Assembly (NCBI GenBank): GCA_024449915.1
Contig: JAMZAV010000954.1
Coordinates: 163,340 to 227,339 of the forward strand
Length of the DNA stretch: 64,000 bases
Origin: Sweltsa coloradensis
Taxonomy: Eukaryota > Arthropoda > Insecta > Plecoptera > Chloroperlidae
Direction: 5' to 3'
This document shows, one piece after another, positions 55,499 to 64,000 of this stretch; positions within the stretch are counted from its first letter, which is position 1; every line of letters starts with the position of its first letter. The notes under the pieces are model-generated. The model did no database searches. It had not been told where the DNA came from and saw only the letters and a list, made by a program, of their open reading frames with translations. The position numbers and the translations under genes are program-made.

Positions 55499-56065
55499 CT
55501 GAGAACAGACGAAGAAGAATTTTACATTTTACAAGACGCACTACTTTGAAGAAGTCGATAAATTAGAGAATCTGAATATTATTTTGTCATCGTTCCATAC
55601 AGTACTATACCGCACGACCCCTTCACAGCTGTTGTCATCTCCATGCATTAGATAGCTAGTTTCCCCTGAGGTGCATATAGTAGGCCTTGTTCTTTAGAGA
55701 TAGCCCATAATTTGGCGACCTTTCACACAGTTAATATGAGTTTAATGTGCAATTGAGTTCAAGCAAAAGTCGGCTCTTAAGAGGAATACTATCAATACCT
55801 TGGTAAAAAAATCAGTTGATGACCGTTTGATATTTGGAACCAAGTCAACCGATCTGAAATCTGAATTGATAATAGTTAATGACTGCTTGTTTAAACAGAT
55901 ACCGAGAGGTATTGCCTAATAGTTCTAGTTGATGTCTATTAGCATAGCCAGACGGTCAGGTGATCAACTGGCAGGGATAGCTTGCACACAATTGATGGTC
56001 AATAATACCAACCTATATTATTTAACATGACAAATTGATGACAGGTTGATCACCATTTGATTGCC
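55499..56065. other. Upstream intron or spacer of the FkbM-type gene
   Basis: No coding exon was recognised on the minus strand. 55800-55860 (cagttgatgaccgtttgata) resembles the outer part of the inverted repeat that flanks 56066-58372. Confidence 0.4.
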
Positions 56066-56177
56066 CGTTGATATAAAGGCTATTCGACCGCGTTTTTATT
56101 TTTTCCAAAATATGCTACCAAGTCAAAATATACCTAGTGAATGGCTTTGAAACCTGTCTGTGTGCACAAACCTGTGT

Positions 56178-56576
56178 GGCTCATTGGTCTTGTGATTAGC
56201 GTATCTGCTTCCAATGTAGAAGGTCCAGGGTTCGATTCCCGCCAAAGTCAGAAGTTTTTTAACTTCTGATTTCGACAAGTCCATCAGTTCTTATCTGCAT
56301 GACGAGTTTGTGAACGGTGACTTTAGAGCCGTCCTAGCAACGAGGCACATAACAAAATTCAGAGTTGTTCTGAATCGACCTTGTTGATCCTGGCGTTGAT
56401 CCGCGGCTGTTCGCACTGTCCATACCACTGATTGCTGTTTTTCCTAATAAAAATGTCGATCTTTGATTGATTATCGCTCACTCGTCGATTGCGTCGGAGC
56501 CTACAGGATTGGCTTGGTCTCTTTGATTTACTGTCCCCCACTAAAAATCAGTTAAATAACTGAGTGGGTAGACTCT
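56178..56576 (+). mobile_element. tRNA-derived SINE (copy 2)
   Basis: ggctcattggtcttgtgatt, then ggttcgattcccgccaaagt and the body to tgagtgggtagactct. It is 399 bp, matching copies 1 and 4; its tail runs into an (ATTT)n tract. Confidence 0.8.
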
Positions 56577-56579
56577 TAT

Positions 56580-56584
56580 ACCAT

Positions 56585-56615
<31 letters not shown>

Positions 56616-56760
56616 TTTTTTATTTTTTTTATTTTTTTATTTTTTTTATTTTATTCATTTATTTATTTATTTTTTATTTATTATTTATTTATTTATTTAT
56701 TAATTATTTATTTATCTATTTATTTATTTCTCACATTATTATTATTTATCATATAAATAA
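56580..56760. repeat. (ATTT)n microsatellite
   Basis: About 180 bp of impure ATTT/TTTA repeat grown from the SINE tail. Confidence 0.95.
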
Positions 56761-56784
56761 AAGTAGGGAGTGCAAATTGTGTTC

Positions 56785-57560
56785 AGACAAATGAGGGTAG
56801 ATCAGATTGGTTTGAAATAAATGAGGGACTGAGGCAAGGTAGTGTTTTATCACCGACTCTATTAACTGTCGTAATGGATCAAATACTACGAAGAGTGGAA
56901 CCGAATATAGACGGACAAGGCACTAAAACCTTAGTTTTTGCCGATGATGTCTTAATTTGGGATGAGAGTGTTGAAGAGGTGCAAGAAAAAAAAGAATGTT
57001 TAGTTATGTAAAAGGATATAAAAGGCATGCCTAAGAATCAAGAAATGTTAAGACTTTGGGGAAAAGTATTAGAAGAAAAGGAAGAAAAAGAAGAAGTACT
57101 TAGGAAGCATCTTGACAAAAGATGCTAAAGTAAATAGAGAAGTAACAGCTAGGGAACAAAAAGCCGAAGGATTTTATCAACTGGTGCGAAAGCTGCTTTG
57201 GAACGAGCTGTTTCCACAGAGATGCAAAGTTCTTTTCTATAAAGCATACTTCATACCTATACTTACTTACGGTGCAGTAACTTGGACAGTTGGATCAAAG
57301 GAAGAGAGTCAGTTGGGAGCAGCAGAGATGAGGTTTTTAAGAAGTATCAAGGGAGTTACAAAACTGGATAGGATTAGAAGCGACGTTATAAGAAAGGAAT
57401 TAGGTCTGGAGAAATTGAGGTTTAAATTAGGAAGGGAACGTTTAAGATGGTTTGGTCATATGAAGAGGATGGAAGTGGATAGGATCCCAAGACGAGACTT
57501 CGAAGCAGGGAGGAAGGTAAAAGAAAAGTAGGAAGACCGAGAGAAAGATGGGGAAGATTG
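56785..57560 (+). pseudogene. LINE reverse transcriptase, C-terminal half
   Basis: 56785-57011 reads EGRSDWFEINEGLRQGSVLS, VVMDQILRRVEPNID, then TLVFADDVLIWDESVEEVQ (FADD catalytic box). After a frame change, 57112-57531 continues with NELFPQRCKVLFYKAYFIPI, LTYGAVTWTVGSKEESQLGA, EMRFLRSIKGVTKLDRIRSD and LRWFGHMKRMEVDRIPRRDF, the classic C-terminal segment of RTE/Proto2-type or related LINEs. The deletion near 57005-57110 removes part of the thumb. The 5' end is cut off by the (ATTT)n tract. Confidence 0.82.
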
Positions 57561-57837
57561 GTCGAAGGAGACGTTGTCGAGAGGTGAATCGTGGAACCAG
57601 GTGACGGAATTGAAGCTGTGGGAGAACAGGAAAGAGTGGAGAAAATTGGCGGAGAAGCAGATGCAGGATCAAGATGACGATGAAGATGATGAAGAAACGC
57701 TGAGCCTGGCAATCTCGGCAAAAAATTGTTTCGTGCCCTAGATATCGGTGTGAAGAACACCACTCAACCTGACATTGTTGGAAATGAGTTTTGATTATTA
57801 TTATTATTTATTTATTTATTTATTTGTCTTTTTTTTT
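57561..57837. other. LINE 3' end and spacer
   Basis: Contains remaining LINE-like coding (agagtggagaaaattggcgg, then aatctcggcaaaaaattgtt) and a TTATTTATTT tail near 57795-57825, probably the LINE 3' terminus. Confidence 0.45.
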
Positions 57838-58267
57838 AGAAAATCAAAACTATTTTTTACATTTTTCTGATCCGTTACACAGCCAATATCGCCACCTCAA
57901 AACAATTTCAAACTTCAATTCGCCAAGGCACACCATTTAACGTATATTGTTGTGTTTTTGTGACATTAATTTTTAACTGGTTTTCTAGAGGCTGACTGAG
58001 AAAAAAATGATTTTTGTAAACAATTGTCTTTCCTGTGAATTTTGTCGTTTGGCGTTACAAATCGGTACAAATATACCGCCAAACGAAAAAATTCGCAGGA
58101 AAGACAATTGCAAAAAAAAAAAAAATTCTCACAGTCAGCCTCTAGAAAATAGTTGAAAATTAATGGTGTGCCTTGGTGAATAATTGAAGTTTGATATTAT
58201 TTCGAGGTGGCGATATTGGCTGTGTACCGGATCAGAAAAATTTAAAAAATTTAGTTTTGATTTCCTA
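57838..58267. mobile_element. Foldback element F (~430 bp)
   Basis: Arms of about 200 bp in inverted orientation: atcaaaactattttttacat, acagccaatatcgccacctc at the left and the complement at the right; centre near acaaatcggtacaaatatac. No coding capacity. Distinct in sequence from element E. Confidence 0.8.
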
Positions 58268-58372
58268 AAAGAGCCAGGTTTCAAAGCCATTCACTATATT
58301 TTGACTTGATAGCATATTAAAAAAAAAAAAAAAAAAAAAACGCGGTCGAATAGGCTTACCATATTGACGTTC

Positions 58373-58610
58373 CAAATATCAAATAGTCACCAACTGAATT
58401 TTTTGCTGCAGTAGGCCACGAGAAATATCCCCTGATCAGTTTTCCTGGTATATACAAAATAATATGACATCGTGCCGACTTGGCTAACCTTTCCCCTCTC
58501 TGTCTAGCGTGGCGCGCGCACCATGCTAACCCGTCTCAGTATGCGCGCGCATCACATAATGTCTGCCGCTCAGTTCAAAGAAATAGTTAACCTTATTGAC
58601 TGAGGAAATA
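58373..58610. other. Unassigned sequence
   Basis: Has an alternating CG/CA patch (gcgcgcaccatgc ... gcgcgcgcatcac). No gene was recognised. Confidence 0.4.
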
Positions 58611-58990
58611 AAATAAAAAAACCTTCAAAACCTTAACGTTTCTAATTAAAATATAAATTACTTTTACCCGGAAAGGAGTTCTATTAACTATTATTAAAAA
58701 TTAACAAAAAATACCTTCAAAACCTTTAACGTTATATTTAAAATATAAATTGCTTTTACCTGGAAAAAGAGTTCTATTAACTATTATTAAAAAATAAACA
58801 AAAAATACCTCCAAAACCTTTAACGTTACTATTTAAAAAAAAACATTGTTGGGGGTTTGAACCAGCGCAGAGCGAACCCTACCTTAGCAATCCCATCTGT
58901 TACCACCCTGCTACGGCGCACTGTGTACGTTGTCCGCCTATAAACGTATATAGTGGCATCGCAAGCGAGCCGTGAGCGCGCGGTGGTGGG
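58611..58990. repeat. ~92-bp tandem repeat (three units) plus tRNA-like segment
   Basis: Units with accttcaaaaccttt, aacgtt and gttctattaactattatta occur at about 58618, 58709 and 58803. They are followed by ggggtttgaaccagcgcag (B-box-like, minus strand). Related repeats in inverse orientation occur at 60940-61560. Confidence 0.6.
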
Positions 58991-60653
58991 GGAAGGTTAG
59001 CAAAGTCGGCCTTTAGATTCAACCTATACAAAAGTTGCTCTCTGACATCTGGTGGTCAAGTGGAGAACTGCTCCAAGTCAGATACCGGGCGGCTGCATGG
59101 CGGCATTCAATGTTAAACCAATGCAATATTGTAGCGTCACGGTCAACTCCAGAAAGAATTTACTCGATCAGGGTTTATTATTTAGCAAGCAAGAAAGGTC
59201 ATAAAATTAGTAATACACATTTTTGTAATGCGTAAAGAAACAAAAAGTCTGAATGTGTATATTATTCCGTGCAATACTGTGGGTTTGATGGGAGTTCTAT
59301 CGTCGGTTCTATTCCTATTCCTTGAGACACATTTTTCACAACTTTCATCAGTTTCATGGATACCACCAACCGATAAACGATAAACCATAATGGTAATTAA
59401 TTTGCTACAATGATGTGCTGTAGGCGGTATAGGGCCAAATCGGGCTAAGAGCTATGTACCGTCTTTGGGTTCAACATTCTAAACCCATAAGATACTGTAA
59501 ACCATAGTATATATTATGCAAGTCTCATTAATGGTGTAATTGATAATGGGTATAGATATAATATGGAATTTTTGTAATTATTATTTATTAATAATAATAT
59601 ATGTCCATAAATAATTTTCGTTTTAAAATTTGTGCAGCGCATTGAATGTAAACTATCCTACCTTGATTTTTTATTCCTTTATGCCAAGAGATTTGTACCA
59701 ACTGCTGCCGTGAACAACAAATAATTATGCATAGACTTAATTATTTATGGGTTCATATTGTTCATAATCTCAACCAAAACAACAACAAAACTATTCTAGG
59801 ACTTAACTAGGCGTAATATAATTAGTTAACTATGCGTATTAATAATAGTAGGCCTATATATAAAGTTTAGTGAAGGCCGGTGCCATCTATATATAAATTA
59901 TAACTTTAAATTTTTAGCCGCATTGGGGGGCTTTTTAAATGTGAGACAATGTTTTTAAGAAGTTTCAATGGCGAGACGAACCACAAATTTAATAACAAAT
60001 CGAGTTTGATAATTTATTCGCGAGGAACCCGCAAAAAATTACTTCCGGGGGGGGAGGGGGGGAGGGGGGGGAGGGGGAGAATAAATAATCTGTGATATGA
60101 TATTATATTACATATCATATAGGCCTAAGTAAAGGCCAATAATCATAAGAAATTCGCGGTATTGCCATCAAGTTCAAATTACTGAAAATACACGTCTCCA
60201 AATTACGAGATAAAATTCCTTATTTTGCTAGTTATTTGCAGCTGAGGGTTACAAAATATAGTGATTGTCCTACCCCATCGTACCCAAGTACTGGAAAGTA
60301 GAAATACTTCCAGAACTGACGCTTACAATGAAATATTATGTTTTAAAGCATGAAAAACATACTTGCTCCCTATGCAGCCCGTGTTTTTATCTGCCTTCGG
60401 ACGGCCATGTTGGCATACGACCGTGCTGCTACCGATGGCTGCTACCTGGTTAGGTTTTAACCGCGAATAGTTCTGCGTTCACAGCAACGTCCAAACGCAG
60501 TATGTATTCTAATGTTTGTCCATAAGCTCAGTAGCCTAGCTGTGAGAAGTCTCACTTTTCAACATTTTGTTAATGAAGCCTGCACCTTAAAGGCCCAGTA
60601 AACCCAAACATACATGTGGATTAATTACAAGCTTAGACATATAGGGTTAACTA
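58991..60653. other. Unassigned AT-rich region with one G-rich tract
   Basis: No gene recognised on either strand. 60048-60081 is a (GGGGGGA)-type run that could form quadruplex DNA. Confidence 0.4.
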
Positions 60654-60691
60654 GGTTGACTGATCTAACGATCTAACCCCGCGCCTCTACG

Positions 60692-61109
60692 GTAGTCGGA
60701 TAGGGCCTAGATGGATGACAGTGGACGGTGTACTTCCTTACCGACTGCTGCAGCGGCCACCGTCGCTACCACCCCAAGGCGGCTCACGATTGTAATGCGG
60801 TGTTGGCAGAATGGTAGCGGGTCAGACTTGTAAACGAGGGTTCTATGGTTCAAATTTCAGTCGATGCGTTTTATTTTTACATTCTGTTCTTATGTTTTTC
60901 TATTGAAACAACATAATAATAACAATAACAATTAATAAAACTTCTTTTTGGGGAAAATTCTTTATATTTTAAATAGAAACGTTAAAGGTTTTGTAGGTTT
61001 ATTTGGTTTATGAATGTTGAAAATAATAATAATTAATCTCCTTTTCGGACGAAAGTCCTTTATATTTTAAAAAGAAACGTTAAAGGTTTTGAAGCGTTTT
61101 TGGTTTTTT

Positions 61110-61143
<34 letters not shown>

Positions 61144-61157
61144 TAATAATAATAAAA

Positions 61158-61205
<48 letters not shown>

Positions 61206-61716
61206 ATAAATAACACAGGTATGTGTTATTACACCTTAATAACGCGGTACAATGTCCCCGAAAAACCGTCTAATATTATAATAAAAATAATAATAATAAT
61301 AATAATAATATAATAATAATAATAATAAAAATAAATAATAATAATAATAATAATAATAATTATAATAAAATAATAATAATAAAAATTAATACATTTTTAT
61401 TTCGGGTGAAAGTTCTTTATATTTTAAATAGAAAATGTTAAAGGTTTTTTAGGTTTCTTTCTGTTTTATGGATGATAACAATTAATAAAACTCTGTATAA
61501 AGTCCTTTTCTATTTTATAATAGAAAACGTTAAAGGTTTTTAGTATTTTTAACGTCCGCTTTATTGTATATTTACCTAATATTCATTATTAAATCATAAT
61601 AAAATGAATTCCTCATTGCATTGCACAGCAAACAAGTACCACGCCCCTAACAACGTGACGCGCCAACTACCTTTATCGACCCCAAGTGTAATCCATCTAG
61701 GCCTAAGTCGACACTA
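60692..61716. mobile_element. Nested TIR element with 10-bp target duplication
   Basis: CGCCTCTACG occurs directly on both sides (60682-60691 and 61717-61726), where the intact outer TIR has it once. The inserted ends are imperfect inverted repeats around ggcctagatggat. A 9-11-bp duplication suggests a Mutator-like element. The interior includes a tRNA-like segment (about 60800-60865), (AAT)n tracts and four copies of a tttatattttaaatagaaac motif. Confidence 0.65.
61105..61390. repeat. (AAT)n microsatellite, interrupted
   Basis: Two AAT-rich tracts (61109-61205 and 61278-61390) flanking about 70 bp of unique sequence. Confidence 0.93.
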
Positions 61717-62050
61717 CGCCTCTACGACCCTCCGTTTAGCCCGCAGCAGTGAGTTTGTCTCGCCTGTGACGTAGATCCGTACATGATCAACTCGGCGGCC
61801 CGAACAAAGTTTAAAACAGCACGCGTCCAAGCGACTCGCCACTTAAAAACGTATCTAATTTTGGTCCGATTTCAAACGAATAACATCGTTATCATCTGTG
61901 AACCATTACGAACCCATCGCAGGTTTTAAAAATACTAGATTATTTCATGTAAGCGGATGTGCGATGATGTAAACACGGCCTTGAATAGTGCATCCGTCGC
62001 GTCTCGTCGTGTTAGGTGCGGAAGATGCGCATACAAGCCACGCTGTGTGT

Positions 62051-62788
62051 GGCTCGTTGGTCTTGGGGTTAGCGTATCTGCTTCCAATGCAGAAGGTCCA
62101 GGGTTCGATTCCCGCGAAAGTCAGAAGTTTTTTAACCTCTGATTTGGACTCAAGTCCATCAGTTCTTGTCTTAGGAGTTTGTAAACGGCGACTTTGGAGC
62201 GGTCCTAGCAACGAAGCACATAATAAATTCAGAGTTGTGCTGAATCAGCCTTGTTGATTCTGGCATTGATCCGCGGTTGTTCGCACTGTCCATACCACTG
62301 ATTGCTATATTTCCTATTCAATTAGTTTGGAAAAGGCCAAATGGCTAGTTTAGTTTAGATTGGAGAAGGGTTGACAGGTTGGGAAAGCATAGAGAACATA
62401 AAGCCCAGCCTGAAGGGCTGGGGGCGACAAAACTTTTCACCTGCTGATGACAACTGTAGCTAATTTAAAGTTGTTACCTTAATCCACGACGTCCCAGAAG
62501 GACGAAACGCGTCGTGGATTAAGGTAACAACTTTAAATTAGCTACAGTTGTCATCAGCAGGTGAAAAGTTTTGTCGCCCCCAGCCCTTCAGGCTGGGCTT
62601 TATGTTCTCTATGCTTTCCCAACCTGTCAACCCTTCTCCAATCTAAACATATTTCCTATTCAAAATATCGATCTTTGGTTGGTTATCGCTCACTCGTCGA
62701 TTGCGTCGGGGCCTACAGGGTTGGCTTGGTAGCTTTGATTTCAAGTCCCCCACTGAAAATCAGTTAAATAACTGAGCGGATAGACTCT
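62051..62788 (+). mobile_element. tRNA-derived SINE (copy 4), interrupted
   Basis: The head and body are at 62051-62320, and the body and 3' end at 62649-62788 (tgagcggatagactct). Without the insertion the length is about 396 bp, matching the other copies. Confidence 0.8.
62321..62648. mobile_element. 328-bp retroposed palindrome with hammerhead core
   Basis: Flanked by a 14-bp direct repeat ATATTTCCTATTCA (62307-62320, 62649-62662) that the intact SINE has once, showing insertion with a target duplication of retrotransposon type. Arms 62353-62491 and 62510-62648 (139 nt each) are perfect reverse complements around an 18-base loop, TCCCAGAAGGACGAAACG. Loop plus right arm read GTCC-CAGAA-GGAC-GAAAC-GC-GTC, that is stem II, the GAAA box and the cleavage triplet of a Penelope/retrozyme-type hammerhead; the CUGAUGA box is absent. 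Confidence 0.7.
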
Positions 62789-63724
62789 AAAATACAATTT
62801 ATTTTTTTTATTTTTATTTAAAAACATTTGCTTCGATCTCCATGTAGCAGTCTCGATCATACAACGTGCTTTCTAAGCCAGGGGCGTCAGGTTGTTAGCT
62901 GTAATTTGGTAAAAGTTGCCAATATTAGCATTAAATGATAAAATGTTGAATGATACCGTGTCCGTAGACATGTCGTATGTGCACTGTTAGCCTACTGCTG
63001 AAGAAGCAGATGTTTTTAGAGTGGCTCGTAAACACATTCTTCCACAGATAGGCCAGCGTTTCGCGAGAGCTCGCCGGGATGAAACATTCCATTACGAGAG
63101 ATTCAGCCTGTCAAACAACTCGCTATAAGTAATTCATTTATGTTTGCACCTTTAAATGCCTGACATCATTATTAAAGCTAATTATTTTTCACGCAATATG
63201 GTATAAAAATCTATATCGATTAACAAATAAGTTTGCTTGGTTTACACCTGTAAAGTTTTGCTTAATTTCCCGTTGGCGCGCTATGTTGGGCCGTGTTTAC
63301 ATCATCACACATCCGCTTACATGAAATAATCTAGTATTTTAAAACCTGCGATGGATTCGTTATGGTTCACAGATGGGCAACGATGTCATTCGTTAGAAAA
63401 TCGGACCAAAATTAGATACATTTTGAGACGTATAAGTGACGAGTCGATTGAACGTGGAAGCGAGCTGTTTTAAACCTTGCTCGGGCCGCCGAGTTGATCA
63501 TGTACGGATTTTACGTCACAGGCGAGACAAACTCAATGCTGCGGGCTAAACGGAGGGTAGTAGAGGCGCGGCGCTAGATCAGTCAACCTGTTATTGTGTT
63601 ATTAGGCTATTTGAATACGCCGCCTCACGGCTATCTAGAAGAACACTAGATAATACAAAGGCTGTGTATAGCAGTGGGAATAAATGGTTGCCTAAAAGTG
63701 AATCATTTTCTAATACATACTCAC

Positions 63725-63773
63725 CTTTATCCTCGATCATCTGCACGAGCCTAATAACAAACAGGTAAAACAT
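63725..63773 (-). CDS. Possible first coding exon (weak)
   Basis: On the minus strand GCCACCATGT is a strong initiation context; the frame MFYLFVIRLVQMIEDK then reaches AAAG|GTGAGT, a good splice donor. It could start a gene read towards lower coordinates, conceivably the FkbM-type gene whose last exons are at 54-55.5 kb on the same strand, but no intermediate exon was found. Short and unconfirmed. Confidence 0.25.
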
Positions 63774-63809
63774 GGTGGCAACGGTCGGATAATGAAATAA
63801 AGGAAATAT

Positions 63810-64000
63810 TTGGATGAGCGTAGCGAGCGAAGCGAGTGAAGCGAAGACTTTAATTTCACCGACCCCCCAAAAAATTAGCTCGGGTGTTGTTTGTTGTTTG
63901 TTTGTTTGTTTTTGTTTGTTTGTTGTTTTTTTTTGTTTTTGTATTCTGTCTGTTGTTCGTCTTACGGAAACGGCATTGCGATCTTGGGTTGAAATTTGAC
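63810..64000 (+). mobile_element. Family B Helitron-like element, 5' end, runs off the window
   Basis: Starts TTGGATGAGCGTAGCGAGCG and continues with gacccccca-aaaattagct and a long GTTT/T-rich tract. Continues beyond 64000. Confidence 0.7.

Larger units (their letters stand above)
56066..58372. repeat. Inverted repeat (~95 bp) enclosing retroposon insertions
   Basis: 56066-56155 (ggctattcgaccgcgttttt ... atggctttgaaacctg) is the reverse complement of 58275-58372 with a longer A-run in the right copy. A SINE, an (ATTT)n tract, a LINE fragment and a second foldback lie between. It could be the terminal repeats of a TIR element loaded with insertions. Confidence 0.6.
60654..63588. mobile_element. 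Large TIR element with ~300-bp inverted repeats
   Basis: The right TIR 63289-63588 is the reverse complement of 60654-60691 plus 61727-61982 (the left TIR, split by a nested insertion). The ends read GGTTGACTGATCTA. Similarity over the arms is about 85-90 percent by eye. No transposase is present; the interior holds a SINE with its own nested insertion. No clear target duplication. Confidence 0.65.

Overview
The window looks like repeat-dominated nuclear DNA of a eukaryote, most likely a marine invertebrate. The evidence is AT-rich sequence, canonical GT-AG splice sites, many transposon remnants (Helitron, Ty1/copia, Penelope, LINE, tRNA-derived SINE, TIR and foldback elements), long microsatellites, and the frequent word taggcctac/aggcctat, which I associate (weakly) with ambulacrarian-type genomes. 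Nothing looks prokaryotic. Only one ordinary host gene is convincing: the last two coding exons of an FkbM-type (Methyltransf_21) methyltransferase on the minus strand at 54146-55498.

Layout. 1-3093: decayed 3' part of an autonomous Helitron (Pif1-like helicase) with a recognisable 3' terminus, carrying a Harbinger-type MITE. 3.2-4.3 kb: 60-bp minisatellite. 4917-5070: near-perfect 69-nt hairpin. 6.2-8.0 kb: tRNA-like repeats, one of them split by a TIR element. 8.1-9.1 kb: Penelope-like element with a GIY-YIG domain. 9.7-18.4 kb: non-autonomous Helitron-like families (called A and B here), a LINE 3' end and a SINE. 18.57-21.5 kb: Ty1/copia pol remnant (minus). 22.8-24.4 kb: two more B copies. 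24.4-28.5 kb: a GC-richer island with a proline-rich ORF, a 341-bp duplication, a polypurine tract and an LTR-like sequence. 28.6-29.2 kb: Penelope RT fragment and a pentanucleotide satellite. 31.4-35.4 kb: several tandem arrays. 35.37-36.66 kb: second Ty1/copia remnant. 37.3-44.2 kb: further B copies and family C copies, one C nested precisely inside a B. 45.5-49.8 kb: a large inverted repeat made of tandem ~304-bp units enclosing a gene fragment. 50.5-53.0 kb: B copies. 53.3-54.1 kb: LINE RT fragment and microsatellite. 54.1-55.5 kb: the host gene. 56-58.4 kb: inverted repeat enclosing SINE, LINE and foldback sequences. 60.65-63.59 kb: three-level nest of insertions.

How the parts relate. 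Families A, B and C share one terminus architecture: a short hairpin (AACGC...GCGTT type) a few bases before CTAG, followed by host T; an inverted copy of the opposite terminus lies just upstream of that hairpin; and the one clean insertion shows no target duplication. This fits Helitron2/Helentron-type non-autonomous elements. The same 3' end occurs at 3093, downstream of the helicase remnant, so that element is a candidate source of at least family C. Two structures merit most attention: the 45.5-49.8 kb foldback-like element with an internal gene, and the 328-bp insertion at 62321-62648, which has a 14-bp target duplication, a perfect 139-nt inverted repeat and a partial hammerhead ribozyme core at its centre.

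Between about 41.6 and 50 kb, repeat copies carry many homopolymer and short indel differences from copies elsewhere, so reading frames there are least reliable.
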